The notes under the pieces are model-generated. The model had not been told where the DNA came from. It was given only the letters and a program-made list of their open reading frames with translations, and searched no databases. From Pseudomonas sp. MAG733B (GTDB lineage Bacteria > Pseudomonadota > Gammaproteobacteria > Pseudomonadales > Pseudomonadaceae), in the NCBI RefSeq assembly GCF_036884845.1, contig NZ_CP145732.1, positions 5,332,001-5,396,000 on the forward strand: DNA of 64,000 bases, read 5' to 3'. This document shows, in pieces, positions 39,945 through 48,517 of this stretch; the first letter of the stretch is position 1, and each line of letters opens with the position of its first letter. The translations under genes and the position numbers were made by a program.

Positions 39945-40166
39945 ATGACTCAACGGACCCTGGCCACTTTCATGCTCGCACTGGGCCTCGCTACCCTCGC
40001 CGGTTGCGCATCGCCTACAGTGATCACCTTGAATGACGGTCGCGAAATCCAGGCCGTCGACACGCCAAACTATGACAAGGATTCGGGCTTCTACGAATTC
40101 GAACAACTGGATGGCAAACAAACCCGCATCAACAAGGATCAGGTTCGTACCGTTAAAGAGTTGTAA
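39945..40166 (+). CDS. YgdI/YgdR-family small lipoprotein
   Basis: A 73-residue lipoprotein with signal peptide and lipobox LAGC (Cys21). The mature part PTVITLNDGREIQAVDTPNY and the C-terminal QVRTVKEL are typical of the YgdI/YgdR family, an SH3-like beta-barrel of unknown role. A strong terminator follows 20 bases after the stop. Confidence 0.9.
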   Translation: MTQRTLATFMLALGLATLAGCASPTVITLNDGREIQAVDTPNYDKDSGFYEFEQLDGKQTRINKDQVRTVKEL

Positions 40167-40188
40167 TCTTCGCGGCGACACCGGATAC

Positions 40189-40216
40189 AAAAATGCCCCG
40201 ACTTGTCGGGGCATTT
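40189..40216. terminator. Rho-independent terminator
   Basis: AAATGCCCCGAC, short loop, GTCGGGGCATTT forms a perfect stem with A/T flanks. It lies between convergent genes and may serve both. Confidence 0.85.
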
Positions 40217-40235
40217 GCTTTTCTGGCACGGCAAC

Positions 40236-40514
40236 TTACGGGTTGGGTTCTTTCGCAAGCTTGTCCACCCGGGTCAATGCCTGCGTGGCTTCGGTGATGC
40301 ATTTTTTGTCGTCGTTCGCTGCGTTGGCCGCTTCCGCGCTGGCCTGCATCCGTTTGACTTCCATGGTGGTGTTTTCGGACGTAGCCGGCAGGGTGGTGAC
40401 CTTGTCCCTGAGCTCCTGGAGCTTGATGGTACAAAGGTCATGGTCTGCAGCAAACACAGGATTGGCCAACATTGCAGCGCAAATGAACATTCCAGCGAAA
40501 ACGGTACGCTTCAT
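40236..40514 (-). CDS. Small secreted protein of unknown function
   Basis: A 92-residue protein with a clear signal peptide (RTVFAGMFICAAMLANPVFA, cleavage after AFA). The mature part is helical, rich in Ala, Lys and Glu, with two Cys (DLCTIKLQEL and KKCITEATQAL) that could form a disulfide joining two helices. The ATG has AAGGAGA at ideal spacing. It is probably periplasmic. I know no function for it. Confidence 0.8.
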   Translation of the reverse strand: MKRTVFAGMFICAAMLANPVFAADHDLCTIKLQELRDKVTTLPATSENTTMEVKRMQASAEAANAANDDKKCITEATQALTRVDKLAKEPNP

Positions 40515-40677
40515 GGGTATCTCCTTGCTTGGAAGGACTCGGAGCTGCCGAATGATCTGGCTGGACTGCCGAGGACTTTGAACGCCACGTTCGTGGGGCC
40601 TGTTCAAATGACTACGAACCTGACCACAAATTCGTTTTTTTCAAACAATACTCCAGCGCGGACAACAATCCTCCTGA

Positions 40678-41568
40678 TCACCACTGCAGGGTGATCGTGC
40701 TCTCGAACTCTCTTTCCTGTCCCGTGACCGGGTCCACGAACTTTAGCCCTTGCGCCAGCAACTTCAATGGATTGGCGTAATCATCCTCCACATCCTTGAG
40801 CACCCGAGGATAAAACGGGTCGTTGCAAATGCTCGCGCCCAACGCTGTCATGTGCACCCGCAATTGATGTTTCTTGCCCGTCACCGGGTAAAGGCCATAA
40901 CGCCAGAGATCGCCGTTCTTCTCCCTGACCTCGACAGCCGTTTCGGTGTTGCTGGCGCCCGGCCCTTCCTGCATACGGAAGAAAGGTTCACCGTCAATGA
41001 GTCGACTTTTATGAACCAATGGAAACGAGAGCTCCGGCAATGCTCGCGCGATGGCCTCGTAGCGTTTTTCGATCTGCCGTGTAGGAAACAACGACTGGTA
41101 GGCCGAACGGCTTTGAGGATTGGCGGAAAACAGCACCAGCCCCGCCGTATGCCGGTCAATGCGGTGCAAGGGCACCAGGTGCGGATTATCCAGGCGACGG
41201 ATCAGCCGCCTCAGCAGGGTTTGTTCAACGTACTCACCGGCCGGCGTCACCGGCAGAAAATGCGGTTTGTCCGCCACCACCAGATGCTCGTCCGCGTACA
41301 GGATCGACTCCACCAGCGGGATCGGTTTTTCGTCCGGCACTTCCCGAAAGTAGTGAATGCGCAGCCCTTCCTTGTAAGGCAGATCGAGAGCGATTGGCGC
41401 CCCTTGCCCATCAAGCACGCGGCCACGCGCGATTCTGTCCAGCCATTGATCACGGCCAATGGCGCTGAAGTGCTCGCACAGGCAATCGAGTACGGTCTGC
41501 CACGAACCAGGCGGCAAGTAGAGTGTGCTGGCCTGGCTGTGTGCGGCAGAAAAAGGTGAAGTGGACAT
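40678..41568 (-). CDS. RluA-family pseudouridine synthase
   Basis: A 296-residue enzyme of the RluA/RluC/TruC superfamily, which isomerises uridine in rRNA or tRNA. The catalytic Asp is in PLHRIDRHTAGLVLF. Other family blocks are ILYADEHLVVADKPHFLPVT, KRYEAIA and YPVTGKKHQLRVHM. There is no S4 RNA-binding domain at the N-terminus. The target RNA position cannot be told from sequence alone; RluA-like proteins of this type often have an unassigned target. Monocistronic. Confidence 0.9.
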   Translation of the reverse strand: MSTSPFSAAHSQASTLYLPPGSWQTVLDCLCEHFSAIGRDQWLDRIARGRVLDGQGAPIALDLPYKEGLRIHYFREVPDEKPIPLVESILYADEHLVVADKPHFLPVTPAGEYVEQTLLRRLIRRLDNPHLVPLHRIDRHTAGLVLFSANPQSRSAYQSLFPTRQIEKRYEAIARALPELSFPLVHKSRLIDGEPFFRMQEGPGASNTETAVEVREKNGDLWRYGLYPVTGKKHQLRVHMTALGASICNDPFYPRVLKDVEDDYANPLKLLAQGLKFVDPVTGQEREFESTITLQW

Positions 41569-41639
41569 ACGAAAGCTCTAACCCTCAATGCAGAGCGGCA
41601 TTATCCAGCAGCGAGGGGAACGAACCTAGCGGAGAATCC

Positions 41640-41957
41640 TCAGGCCGGTATCTGTTTGCGCGCCGCCGCCTCGGTGTACTCCTTGAGCCAGCGCAGCACA
41701 TCGACCGCCTCCCAGCGCCCCGGGTCATACAGCGCATACAACAAACCCTGATAGCCCACGACATCCAGTTGCCGGTGATAGCCTGCACGCTGGAACAAAG
41801 CTTCGATTTCAGCGAAACAGGTATTGAAATGCAGTTTGTTGAAAGGCGTTTTGCCTTCGGTTACCAGACCGTCCAGACGCAATTCGAGGACAGCCTCGCG
41901 TACCACGTCAACCGACATCCGGTTCACGCTGCTCTTCAATTGTTCGACGTTGACCAC
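41640..41957 (-). CDS. Conserved-looking small protein of unknown function
   Basis: A 105-residue soluble protein from a GTG start with GAGAGGGA upstream. It begins with helices (VEQLKSSVNRMSVDVVREAV) and has an aromatic-rich middle (AGYHRQLDVVGYQGLLYALY). There is no signal peptide, membrane segment or familiar motif. It lies upstream of the pseudouridine synthase gene on the same strand, about 70 bases away, so it could share a transcript. Function not recognised. Confidence 0.65.
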   Translation of the reverse strand: MVNVEQLKSSVNRMSVDVVREAVLELRLDGLVTEGKTPFNKLHFNTCFAEIEALFQRAGYHRQLDVVGYQGLLYALYDPGRWEAVDVLRWLKEYTEAAARKQIPA

Positions 41958-42123
41958 GATTCATCCCTCTCACGCCCGGACTTGCCTGCCCATCCTTTGA
42001 AAAACGGATGACAGCGCAGCAATCCGAATAACTGTATGCGCATACAGTATCCGAATCACTGCGGATAAGCCAAGGGGATCAACCGTAAAGTTCGACAAAC
42101 GGGAATGGCGTTATCGCAAAAGA

Positions 42124-42360
42124 CTAAGTTAGGAACGCCACCACTTCATCGGCGCCGAACGGCCAACCCAGCTCAGCGCCGGTATCAACCCGTCGCAGCA
42201 CCGGAATGCGCAGGCTGTAAGCCTCGAACCAGGTTTCGTCGTCAGCGATGTCCACCAACTCCACCAGCAGACCCCGCTCGACAAACTCCATCAGCATGGC
42301 TTCGGCCACTTCACAGAGGTGGCACCCAAGGGTGCCGAACAGCTGACATTCAGGAGGCAT
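42124..42360 (-). CDS. Glutaredoxin-like small thiol protein
   Basis: A 78-residue thioredoxin-fold protein of the glutaredoxin-like DUF836 type. The N-terminal redox motif is CHLC (residues 13-16) in FGTLGCHLCEVAEAML. It is followed by VELVDIADD and the cis-proline strand YSLRIPVLRR. This is the minimal fold, shorter than classical glutaredoxins. Partner and substrate unknown. The ribosome binding site is weak. Confidence 0.85.
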   Translation of the reverse strand: MPPECQLFGTLGCHLCEVAEAMLMEFVERGLLVELVDIADDETWFEAYSLRIPVLRRVDTGAELGWPFGADEVVAFLT

Positions 42361-42442
42361 GAGCGCTCAACCGAAAAATGTGAGTGACTATTCTAGGCCC
42401 ACCCTAAAAAACCGTCGAGCCATTGAATCCTCGCGCCACACC

Positions 42443-43651
42443 TCAATCCTGGCTGACAGCGCCAATCTTGTGCACCGACAAATCCGCGCCGTAATACTCT
42501 TCCTCCTGGCTAAGACGCAGACCATGGAACGCCTTGATCGCTCCATACACCGCGAAGCCTCCGGCCAAAGCAACGACCACGCCCAGTGCCGTGCCGATCA
42601 ACTGGCTGATCAGACTCACGCCGCCCAGGCCGCCCAATGCGCTCTGGCCAAAGATGCCGCAGGCAATCCCGCCCCACACACCACACAAGCCATGCAACGG
42701 CCACACGCCCAGCACATCATCGATATGCCATTTGCCTTGCGCGGCGGTAAAGCACCAGACAAACAATGCCCCGGCGATGGCACCGGTCACCAACGCGCCT
42801 ACGGGATGCATCAAATCGGAGCCGGCACAAATCGCCACCAGTCCGGCCAGAGGACCGTTGTGCAGAAAGCCCGGGTCATTGCGCCCGACAATCAAGGCGG
42901 CCATGGTGCCGCCGACCATGGCCATCAACGAGTTCACCGCCACCAGCCCGCTGACGCCTTGCAGGGTTTGCGCGCTCATCACGTTGAAACCGAACCAGCC
43001 GACAATCAGGATCCACGAGCCCAATGCCAGAAACGGAATGCTCGACGGCGCGAAGGCCACCAGGCGCCCTTCGCGGTATCGACCATTGCGTGGTCCCAGC
43101 AGCAACACCGCTGCGAGTGCCAGCCAGCCGCCCATGGCGTGGACCACCACGGACCCGGCAAAATCATGGAAGCTGGCACCAAAGCTTTTCAGCAACCAGG
43201 CTTGCAAACCGAAGTTGCCGTTCCAGATCATGCCTTCGAAGAACGGATAGATGAACGCCACGATCAGTGCTGTCGCGCACAGTTGCGGCACGAATCGCGC
43301 ACGCTCGGCGATGCCTCCGGAAATGATCGCAGGGATCGCCGCCGCAAAGGTCAGCAGGAAGAAAAACTTCACCAGCCCGTAACCGTGATCGGCGTTGATC
43401 ACCGCCGCCGGTTGCATGAAGGTCACCCCGTAGGAAATCCAATAGCCTATAAAGAAGTAAGCCAGCGTCGAGACGGCGAAGTCGCTGAGGATCTTCGACA
43501 GCGCGTTGACCTGGTTTTTTTGCCGAACCGTACCCACTTCAAGAAAGGCGAAACCGGCGTGCATGGCCAGTACCATCACCGCACCGATCAGAATGAACAA
43601 CGTGTTGGAACTATGGACCAGGCTGTCCACAGCGCTTTGCAGATTTTCCAT
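42443..43651 (-). CDS. amtB: Ammonium transporter, Amt family
   Basis: A 402-residue inner-membrane channel for ammonium with the 11 membrane segments expected of the family. Blocks seen: FILIGAVMVLAMHAGFAFLE and FAGSVVVHAMGGWLALAAV with the first pore His, and later LWPLHGLCGVWGG with the second. There is no cleavable signal peptide, and the protein starts MENLQSAVDSL. Genes for the PII protein GlnK usually come just before amtB; none is present here, so this may be a second Amt paralogue. The upstream region shows no convincing sigma-54 site. Confidence 0.93.
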   Translation of the reverse strand: MENLQSAVDSLVHSSNTLFILIGAVMVLAMHAGFAFLEVGTVRQKNQVNALSKILSDFAVSTLAYFFIGYWISYGVTFMQPAAVINADHGYGLVKFFFLLTFAAAIPAIISGGIAERARFVPQLCATALIVAFIYPFFEGMIWNGNFGLQAWLLKSFGASFHDFAGSVVVHAMGGWLALAAVLLLGPRNGRYREGRLVAFAPSSIPFLALGSWILIVGWFGFNVMSAQTLQGVSGLVAVNSLMAMVGGTMAALIVGRNDPGFLHNGPLAGLVAICAGSDLMHPVGALVTGAIAGALFVWCFTAAQGKWHIDDVLGVWPLHGLCGVWGGIACGIFGQSALGGLGGVSLISQLIGTALGVVVALAGGFAVYGAIKAFHGLRLSQEEEYYGADLSVHKIGAVSQD

Positions 43652-43977
43652 GGATTAGGCAGACCTTAAGGCTGTAAAAAAGCACCAAAGCAGTTCGTGC
43701 GGGCAATCCATGCACCAAGTTGTGACGTACCGAATCCGCTCCGTCACTCCCGATGAACCGCTTCGGCGCACAGGGTTCGTCAACGCCAATCACGACCGAG
43801 ACATTGACTCGTGTTTTGATTGTTTGAGTTATGGTTTCAAGCAAATCATGCCCAGCAACAGCGCATCACGCAGGCTGACGCACCACGACACAGCAAAAGT
43901 TGTACCAGTCATTTGTACTGAACCTTCGCGCAAGGCTCATACTCGAACGCTTCAGACGCCACTTATGGAGATCACCA
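43652..43977. other. Intergenic region between divergent genes
   Basis: About 325 bases between amtB and the YqjD-like gene. TTGACT at 43804-43809 could be a -35 element for the rightward operon, but I see no convincing -10 at the right distance. No gene recognised. Confidence 0.4.
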
Positions 43978-44292
43978 ATGGCCAGCACCAAGGCAAAGAC
44001 TGCTCAAGAAATCCTGATGACCGACTTTCAGACCCTGGTCAGCGACACCGAACGGTTGCTGGAGCACACCGCTTCCCTGGCCGGGGATCAGGCCGATGAC
44101 TTGCGCGACCAAATCCACGACAGTCTGTTGCGTGCACGGGAAACCTTGAAGCTGACCGAAGACTCCCTGCGCGAACGCGGCAAGGCTGCCGTCACGGCCA
44201 CCGAAGACTATGTCCAGGCCAACCCATGGCAAGCGGTCGGGATCGCGGCCGGCGTGGGCTTTCTGATTGGCCTGCTGGCGACTCGGCGCTGA
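43978..44292 (+). CDS. YqjD/ElaB-like DUF883 membrane-anchored protein
   Basis: A 104-residue protein with a long charged helix and a C-terminal membrane segment carrying the family's ending: YVQANPWQAVGIAAGVGFLI then GLLATRR. E. coli relatives (YqjD, ElaB) are stationary-phase inner-membrane proteins that can bind ribosomes. Start ATG with GGAG upstream. It is the first of three closely spaced genes like E. coli yqjD-yqjE-yqjK. Confidence 0.92.
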   Translation: MASTKAKTAQEILMTDFQTLVSDTERLLEHTASLAGDQADDLRDQIHDSLLRARETLKLTEDSLRERGKAAVTATEDYVQANPWQAVGIAAGVGFLIGLLATRR

Positions 44293-44293
44293 T

Positions 44294-44683
44294 ATGGCTC
44301 TCGGTGAATCCGGCCCTGACGAAACGGGCCAAAGCTCCTCACCGCGACGCCTGGGTGCCGCATTTCTTGGATTACTGCACAGCCATGTCGAACTGTTCGG
44401 CATTGAACTGCAGGAGCAAAAGGCCCGTACCGTAAGCCTGCTGTTGTTTGCAGGTCTGGCATTGGTATTTGCCTTGCTGTTGCTGGTGGGCTTGTCGACG
44501 CTGGTGATGATTGTGTTCTGGGACACCTATCGCCTCGCGGCCATCATCGGCCTTTGCGTGTTCTATACCCTCGCGGCAATCTTCTGCGGCGTGCGCTTGA
44601 GAGCGGCGATTTTCGATGAATCCTCGCCCTTCCACGGCACCCTGGAAGAACTGGCCAACGACCGGGAGCGCTTGCTGCCATGA
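44294..44683 (+). CDS. YqjE-like inner membrane protein (phage holin superfamily III type)
   Basis: A 129-residue protein with two membrane segments (TVSLLLFAGLALVFALLLLV and LAAIIGLCVFYTLAAIFCGV) after a helix containing HSHVELFGIELQEQKAR. This is the DUF1469/YqjE pattern. It starts one base after the YqjD-like stop and overlaps the next gene by four bases. The holin name reflects fold likeness only; there is no phage context. Confidence 0.9.
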   Translation: MALGESGPDETGQSSSPRRLGAAFLGLLHSHVELFGIELQEQKARTVSLLLFAGLALVFALLLLVGLSTLVMIVFWDTYRLAAIIGLCVFYTLAAIFCGVRLRAAIFDESSPFHGTLEELANDRERLLP

Positions 44684-45024
44684 ACCTGCCTGAATTGCCT
44701 CGAAACAGTTCGCGCACGGAAATGCGCAAAGCGCTGATCCGCTTGCGCATGGAAATGCATCGCCAGGAAATCCGCCACGAATCCACGCAACTGCTGCAAC
44801 CGCTGCGGCGTGTTCGCGGGATGACGCAAAATCTGCAGGACGGATTCGGCATCAAGCACGCCCCGCTGTGGGGCGTTGCTGCTGTCACTTTGCTCGGTTT
44901 TTTGACTGGCAAAGGTGCGAAAAGTGGCGGTGGAATTACCAGCCTCACCCGACTAGTCCGACTGGGCACCACGTTGGGGCCTCTGATCAAGCTGGTGCTG
45001 CAAGGCTCTTCGCGCAAGCACTAG
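44680..45024 (+). CDS. YqjK-like small protein
   Basis: A 114-residue basic protein whose N-terminal helix (RKALIRLRMEMHRQEIRHES) is rich in Arg and Met, followed by a weak membrane segment (APLWGVAAVTLLGFLTG). Its position as third gene of the trio, with ATGA overlap, matches yqjK. The sequence resemblance to YqjK is modest. Role unknown, possibly envelope stress. Confidence 0.75.
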   Translation: MNLPELPRNSSRTEMRKALIRLRMEMHRQEIRHESTQLLQPLRRVRGMTQNLQDGFGIKHAPLWGVAAVTLLGFLTGKGAKSGGGITSLTRLVRLGTTLGPLIKLVLQGSSRKH

Positions 45025-45150
45025 GCTGTCACTTTCTGGCTGCATTCTTGCAAAGACCACGGGATGAACCTCTCTATCGAGGGGTTCGACCCTGCGTGCC
45101 TACCCGGCGACCAGGCTCTTTCCAAAAACAAGATCAACCAAGGAGGCCTT

Positions 45151-46314
45151 GTGATAGACGGGCAACCGCTCGCCTGCTTTCAGCCGTTCATCGATACAGC
45201 TACCGGCCGGATCGCGGGTGTCGAAGCGCTGGGGCGACTGCGTCAGGCCGACGGTCAGTTGGCTTCCGTGGGACCACTGTTCGCTGACCCCAGAACCAAC
45301 GCCATCGCCTTGCGTCGCCTTGATCGCCAGTTGCGCGATAACGCCTTGAGCAGGTTGCATGAAGCACCCTCTGAATGGTTTCTAAGCCTGAACATTTCCC
45401 CGCGCTGGATCAGCCGCTTGCGCCCCGACCAGCCGCTGCCAAGTCTCAAGCAACTGAGCAAATACGATGTCGACCCGCAGCGAATCGTTTTCGAGATCAC
45501 CGAACTGGGGGGCGATATCCAGCGCCTGGCCCAAGTGGTGGCGCGTTACCGGTCAGCCGGTGCCCGCATCGCCATCGATGACTTCGGTGCCGGTTATTCC
45601 CAGCTCGATCGCGTGCTGGCGTTGCAACCGGACATTCTCAAACTCGACATGCGTCTATTCCAGGCGGCAGCGCTGGGCGGGCCGAGCAGCGACGTGGTCA
45701 AAGCCCTGGCGCAAATGGCCGAGAAAACCGGTTGCTGGATCATCGCCGAAGGCGTGGAAACCGACGCTCAGCTCAATTTTGCGCTGGAATGCGGTTCACG
45801 TTACGTGCAGGGTTTTCTGTTCGCCGGAGCACAAGAAGACTTCTTTACCACCGACGCCTTTGTCGAGCGTTTTGCACAACTGCGTCAGCGCTACGTTCAG
45901 CAGAAACTCGCCGAACGCGGTCGTTTGATGATCATGCGCCAGCAACTCAGCGAACTGATGGCGATCCTGCAAGCATGGGCTCAGGCGCGCGCGCCGCTCA
46001 GCGCCTTGCCGCAATTGGACGCCTTTCCCTGGCTGCTGCGCTTCTATCAATGCGACCGTCACGGCACCCAACTGACGCCGAACCTGGAATGGCGCAACAA
46101 TCGCTGGGTCGCCGACAATCGCTACCTGGGCCATAACTGGTCCTGGCGTCCGTACTTTTATCAGCTGCTGGCCGAAGGCTGGGATGAGCGGCGACTGACC
46201 CTGTCCAACACCTATCGCGACGCCACCAGCAACCAGTATTGCCTCACCGCCGGGCAATTTTTTGACAATGGCGAGCGCCTGCTGCTCATCGATATAGATG
46301 CAGTCGGGTTGTAG
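45151..46314 (+). CDS. EAL-domain c-di-GMP phosphodiesterase with C-terminal sensor-like region
   Basis: A 387-residue protein whose EAL domain comes first. The catalytic set looks complete: E25-A-L in GVEALGRL, Asn in SLNISPRWIS, Glu in VFEITELGGD, D143-D144 in IDDFGAGYSQ, Lys and Asp in LKLDMRLF and Glu in EGVET. It should hydrolyse cyclic-di-GMP. The last 130 residues or so carry HNWSWRPYF, a pattern seen in Cache-like sensor folds, recalling YkuI-type EAL proteins with a C-terminal sensing domain. There is no membrane segment. The GTG at 45151 has AAGGAGG upstream; an ATG at 45064 would add 29 residues without a good site. Confidence 0.88.
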   Translation: MIDGQPLACFQPFIDTATGRIAGVEALGRLRQADGQLASVGPLFADPRTNAIALRRLDRQLRDNALSRLHEAPSEWFLSLNISPRWISRLRPDQPLPSLKQLSKYDVDPQRIVFEITELGGDIQRLAQVVARYRSAGARIAIDDFGAGYSQLDRVLALQPDILKLDMRLFQAAALGGPSSDVVKALAQMAEKTGCWIIAEGVETDAQLNFALECGSRYVQGFLFAGAQEDFFTTDAFVERFAQLRQRYVQQKLAERGRLMIMRQQLSELMAILQAWAQARAPLSALPQLDAFPWLLRFYQCDRHGTQLTPNLEWRNNRWVADNRYLGHNWSWRPYFYQLLAEGWDERRLTLSNTYRDATSNQYCLTAGQFFDNGERLLLIDIDAVGL

Positions 46315-46383
46315 TTGCACTTGCAGGTCGTGATGCGAACCGGGAAGCTGGGGCAATCAGTCACCTGACGGAGAGACCCAGCC

Positions 46384-47712
46384 TTGGATTGGCAAACCCT
46401 GCTTACCCGCGAACGCCTCGGAAAGCCCCTGCACAGCCCGCAAGAACTCGGCCGCAGTCCTTTTCACAAAGACCATGACCGGATCATCTTCTCGGGGGCG
46501 TTTCGCCGTCTCGGGCGCAAGACCCAGGTTCATCCGGTCTCCAGCAACGACCATATCCACACACGCCTGACCCACTCGCTGGAAGTCAGTTGCGTCGGCC
46601 GTTCGCTGGGGATGCGCGTTGGCGAAACCATCCGCAGTGCACTGCCTGACTGGTGCGAACCCAGTGATTTGGGGATGGTGGTGCAATCGGCCTGCCTGGC
46701 CCACGACATCGGCAATCCACCGTTCGGCCATTCCGGCGAGGACGCGATACGTCACTGGTTCCAGCAAGCGGCCGGTCGTGGCTGGCTGGACGCAATGACT
46801 GAAGCCGAGCGCAATGACTTCCTCAATTTCGAAGGCAATGCCCAGGGCTTTCGGGTTCTGACTCAGCTGGAATACCACCAGTTCGACGGTGGCACACGAC
46901 TGACCTACGCCACGCTCGGCACCTATCTGAAATACCCGTGGACGGCCCAGCATGCCGACTCGCTGGGCTACAAGAAACACAAGTTCGGCTGCTACCAGAG
47001 CGAGCTGCCACTGCTGGAGCAGATCGCTCAGAAACTCGGCTTGCCGCAACTCGAAGAACAGCGCTGGGCACGTCATCCACTGGTGTACCTGATGGAGGCC
47101 GCCGATGACATTTGTTACGCCCTGATCGACCTCGAGGACGGCCTGGAAATGTCGTTGCTGGAATACGCCGAGGTCGAGTCGTTGTTGCTGGATCTGGTGG
47201 GCGACGATCTGCCGGAAACCTACCGTCAGCTCGGCCCCGGGGATTCGCGCCGACGCAAACTGGCCATCCTGCGCGGCAAGGCTATCGAACACCTGACCAA
47301 TGCCGCGGCCCGCGCCTTTGTCGAGCAGCAGGATACGTTGCTGGCCGGTACGCTGCCCGGCGACCTGGTGGAGCACATGCACGGCCCCGCCAAACGTTGC
47401 GTCCTGAATGCCAAAGACATGGCACGCAAAAAAATCTTTCAGGACAAGCGCAAGACCCTGCACGAAATCGGTGCCTATACCACGCTGGAAATCCTGCTTA
47501 ATGCCTTCTGTGGCGCAGCGCTGGAGCAACACAACGGTCGAACGCCATCATTCAAGAGTCGAAGGGTCCTCGACCTGTTGGGTAACAATGCACCCGATCC
47601 TAACGGCTCGTTACACACTTCTTTTCTACGAATGATCGACTTCATCGCCGGCATGACCGACAGCTACGCCAGCGACATGGCGCTGGAAATGACCGGTCGC
47701 TCCAGTCATTGA
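46384..47712 (+). CDS. dgt: dGTP triphosphohydrolase (HD domain)
   Basis: A 442-residue HD-domain enzyme that cleaves dGTP, and often other dNTPs, to the nucleoside and triphosphate. Seen: [16 protein letters not shown], the metal-binding [18 protein letters not shown], then the [15 protein letters not shown] motif and [20 protein letters not shown]. The start is TTG with GGAGAG upstream; no other good start is near. The length fits the Dgt family. The gene stands 70 bases after the EAL gene. Confidence 0.92.
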   Translation: MDWQTLLTRERLGKPLHSPQELGRSPFHKDHDRIIFSGAFRRLGRKTQVHPVSSNDHIHTRLTHSLEVSCVGRSLGMRVGETIRSALPDWCEPSDLGMVVQSACLAHDIGNPPFGHSGEDAIRHWFQQAAGRGWLDAMTEAERNDFLNFEGNAQGFRVLTQLEYHQFDGGTRLTYATLGTYLKYPWTAQHADSLGYKKHKFGCYQSELPLLEQIAQKLGLPQLEEQRWARHPLVYLMEAADDICYALIDLEDGLEMSLLEYAEVESLLLDLVGDDLPETYRQLGPGDSRRRKLAILRGKAIEHLTNAAARAFVEQQDTLLAGTLPGDLVEHMHGPAKRCVLNAKDMARKKIFQDKRKTLHEIGAYTTLEILLNAFCGAALEQHNGRTPSFKSRRVLDLLGNNAPDPNGSLHTSFLRMIDFIAGMTDSYASDMALEMTGRSSH

Positions 47713-47724
47713 CGAAATCTGGTT

Positions 47725-47755
47725 ATCGGCCATTACAGCCTCTGCGATGGCCGAT
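47725..47755. terminator. Stem-loop after dgt
   Basis: Perfect nine-base arms ATCGGCCAT/ATGGCCGAT with a 13-base loop lie just after the dgt stop. There is no T-run, so its efficiency as a terminator is uncertain. Confidence 0.5.
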
Positions 47756-47894
47756 CAACCACCAAGACTGCAAGCGCGTTCAACACTCGCTGAATTCCCC
47801 TACAACACTTGTCGAGGGAACTGATCGAATTCCCGTTATTCTCGCGAAACAATCATGCCTTCCCTCTGTTCGACAGAAGAAGCGTGAGCACCTT

Positions 47895-48284
47895 ATGTTC
47901 AAAGACAACTTGCGTATTTTGCTGGTGGAAGACCATCCATTTCAGCTCAGGGCCACTCAATACCTGCTCGAAAGTTACGGCTTTACACAATTGACCACCA
48001 CTGACAGTGCCGAAGGCGCATTGCAAAAGATGTTCATGGCTGCGCAGCCGTTCGATATTCTTTTGTGCGACCAATGTTTACCCGACCTTTGCGGGCTTGA
48101 TCTGGTCAAGTTCGCCACTCATCGAGGGATGATCAAACAGGCAATACTGCTAAGTAGCCTGACGCCCGCCGAACTGGACAGCCTTAAAAATCTGGCGAAT
48201 GCGCATGACTTGCCATTACTGGGTTATTTGATCAAGCCATTACAACAATCCGAATTCAGAAAACTATTAACTTTGATTTCATAG
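47895..48284 (+). CDS. Receiver-only response regulator
   Basis: A 129-residue stand-alone receiver domain: RILLVEDHPFQLRATQYLLE, phospho-acceptor Asp59 in LLCDQCLPD, and the conserved Lys in GYLIKPLQQ. There is no output domain. The sequence PFQLRATQYLLESYGF is like the receiver of RocR/SadR-type regulators of BvgS-like systems, but the EAL output is missing. It lies 230 bases before a BvgA-like regulator and a BvgS-like kinase, so it may take phosphate from that kinase as a sink or shuttle. The ATG at 47895 lacks a strong ribosome binding site, but a longer frame has no receiver sequence. Confidence 0.85.
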   Translation: MFKDNLRILLVEDHPFQLRATQYLLESYGFTQLTTTDSAEGALQKMFMAAQPFDILLCDQCLPDLCGLDLVKFATHRGMIKQAILLSSLTPAELDSLKNLANAHDLPLLGYLIKPLQQSEFRKLLTLIS

Positions 48285-48413
48285 TAAGAAAAACCGGGAA
48301 AAGCCAATGTAATGATCAAAAACGGCACATTCAAGATCAAAACCGAGGATCAGCAACCTTCATTCAGCTTCGCAAAAATCTAGTTAACACGTAAGCCCAT
48401 TCTTTTTCGCTTG

Positions 48414-48427
48414 TAGGACTATTCCTA
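48414..48427. promoter_or_regulatory. Palindrome resembling a BvgA-type binding site
   Basis: TAGGACTATTCCTA is a perfect 5-4-5 inverted repeat about 90 bases before the BvgA-like regulator gene, and TATATT at 48426-48431 may be a -10 element. BvgA sites, as I recall, are inverted heptads like TTTCCTA; both half-sites here read NTTCCTA or NGTCCTA. Confidence 0.45.
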
Positions 48428-48517
48428 TATTGCTGCTACAGGTACATCAGTTCATACGTGACATCAACTATCTGAGCTAAGGTGCGCGCTTTATTTCAGC
48501 TCGCATGGGATTTGATT

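Noticed and set aside
43652..43760. Possible sigma-54 promoter upstream of amtB
   Set aside because: GC and TGG-like elements can be found but not with the required -24/-12 spacing.
44294..44683. Holin-like protein as evidence of prophage
   Set aside because: It belongs to the YqjE family in the common yqjDEK arrangement; no phage structural or lysis genes are near.
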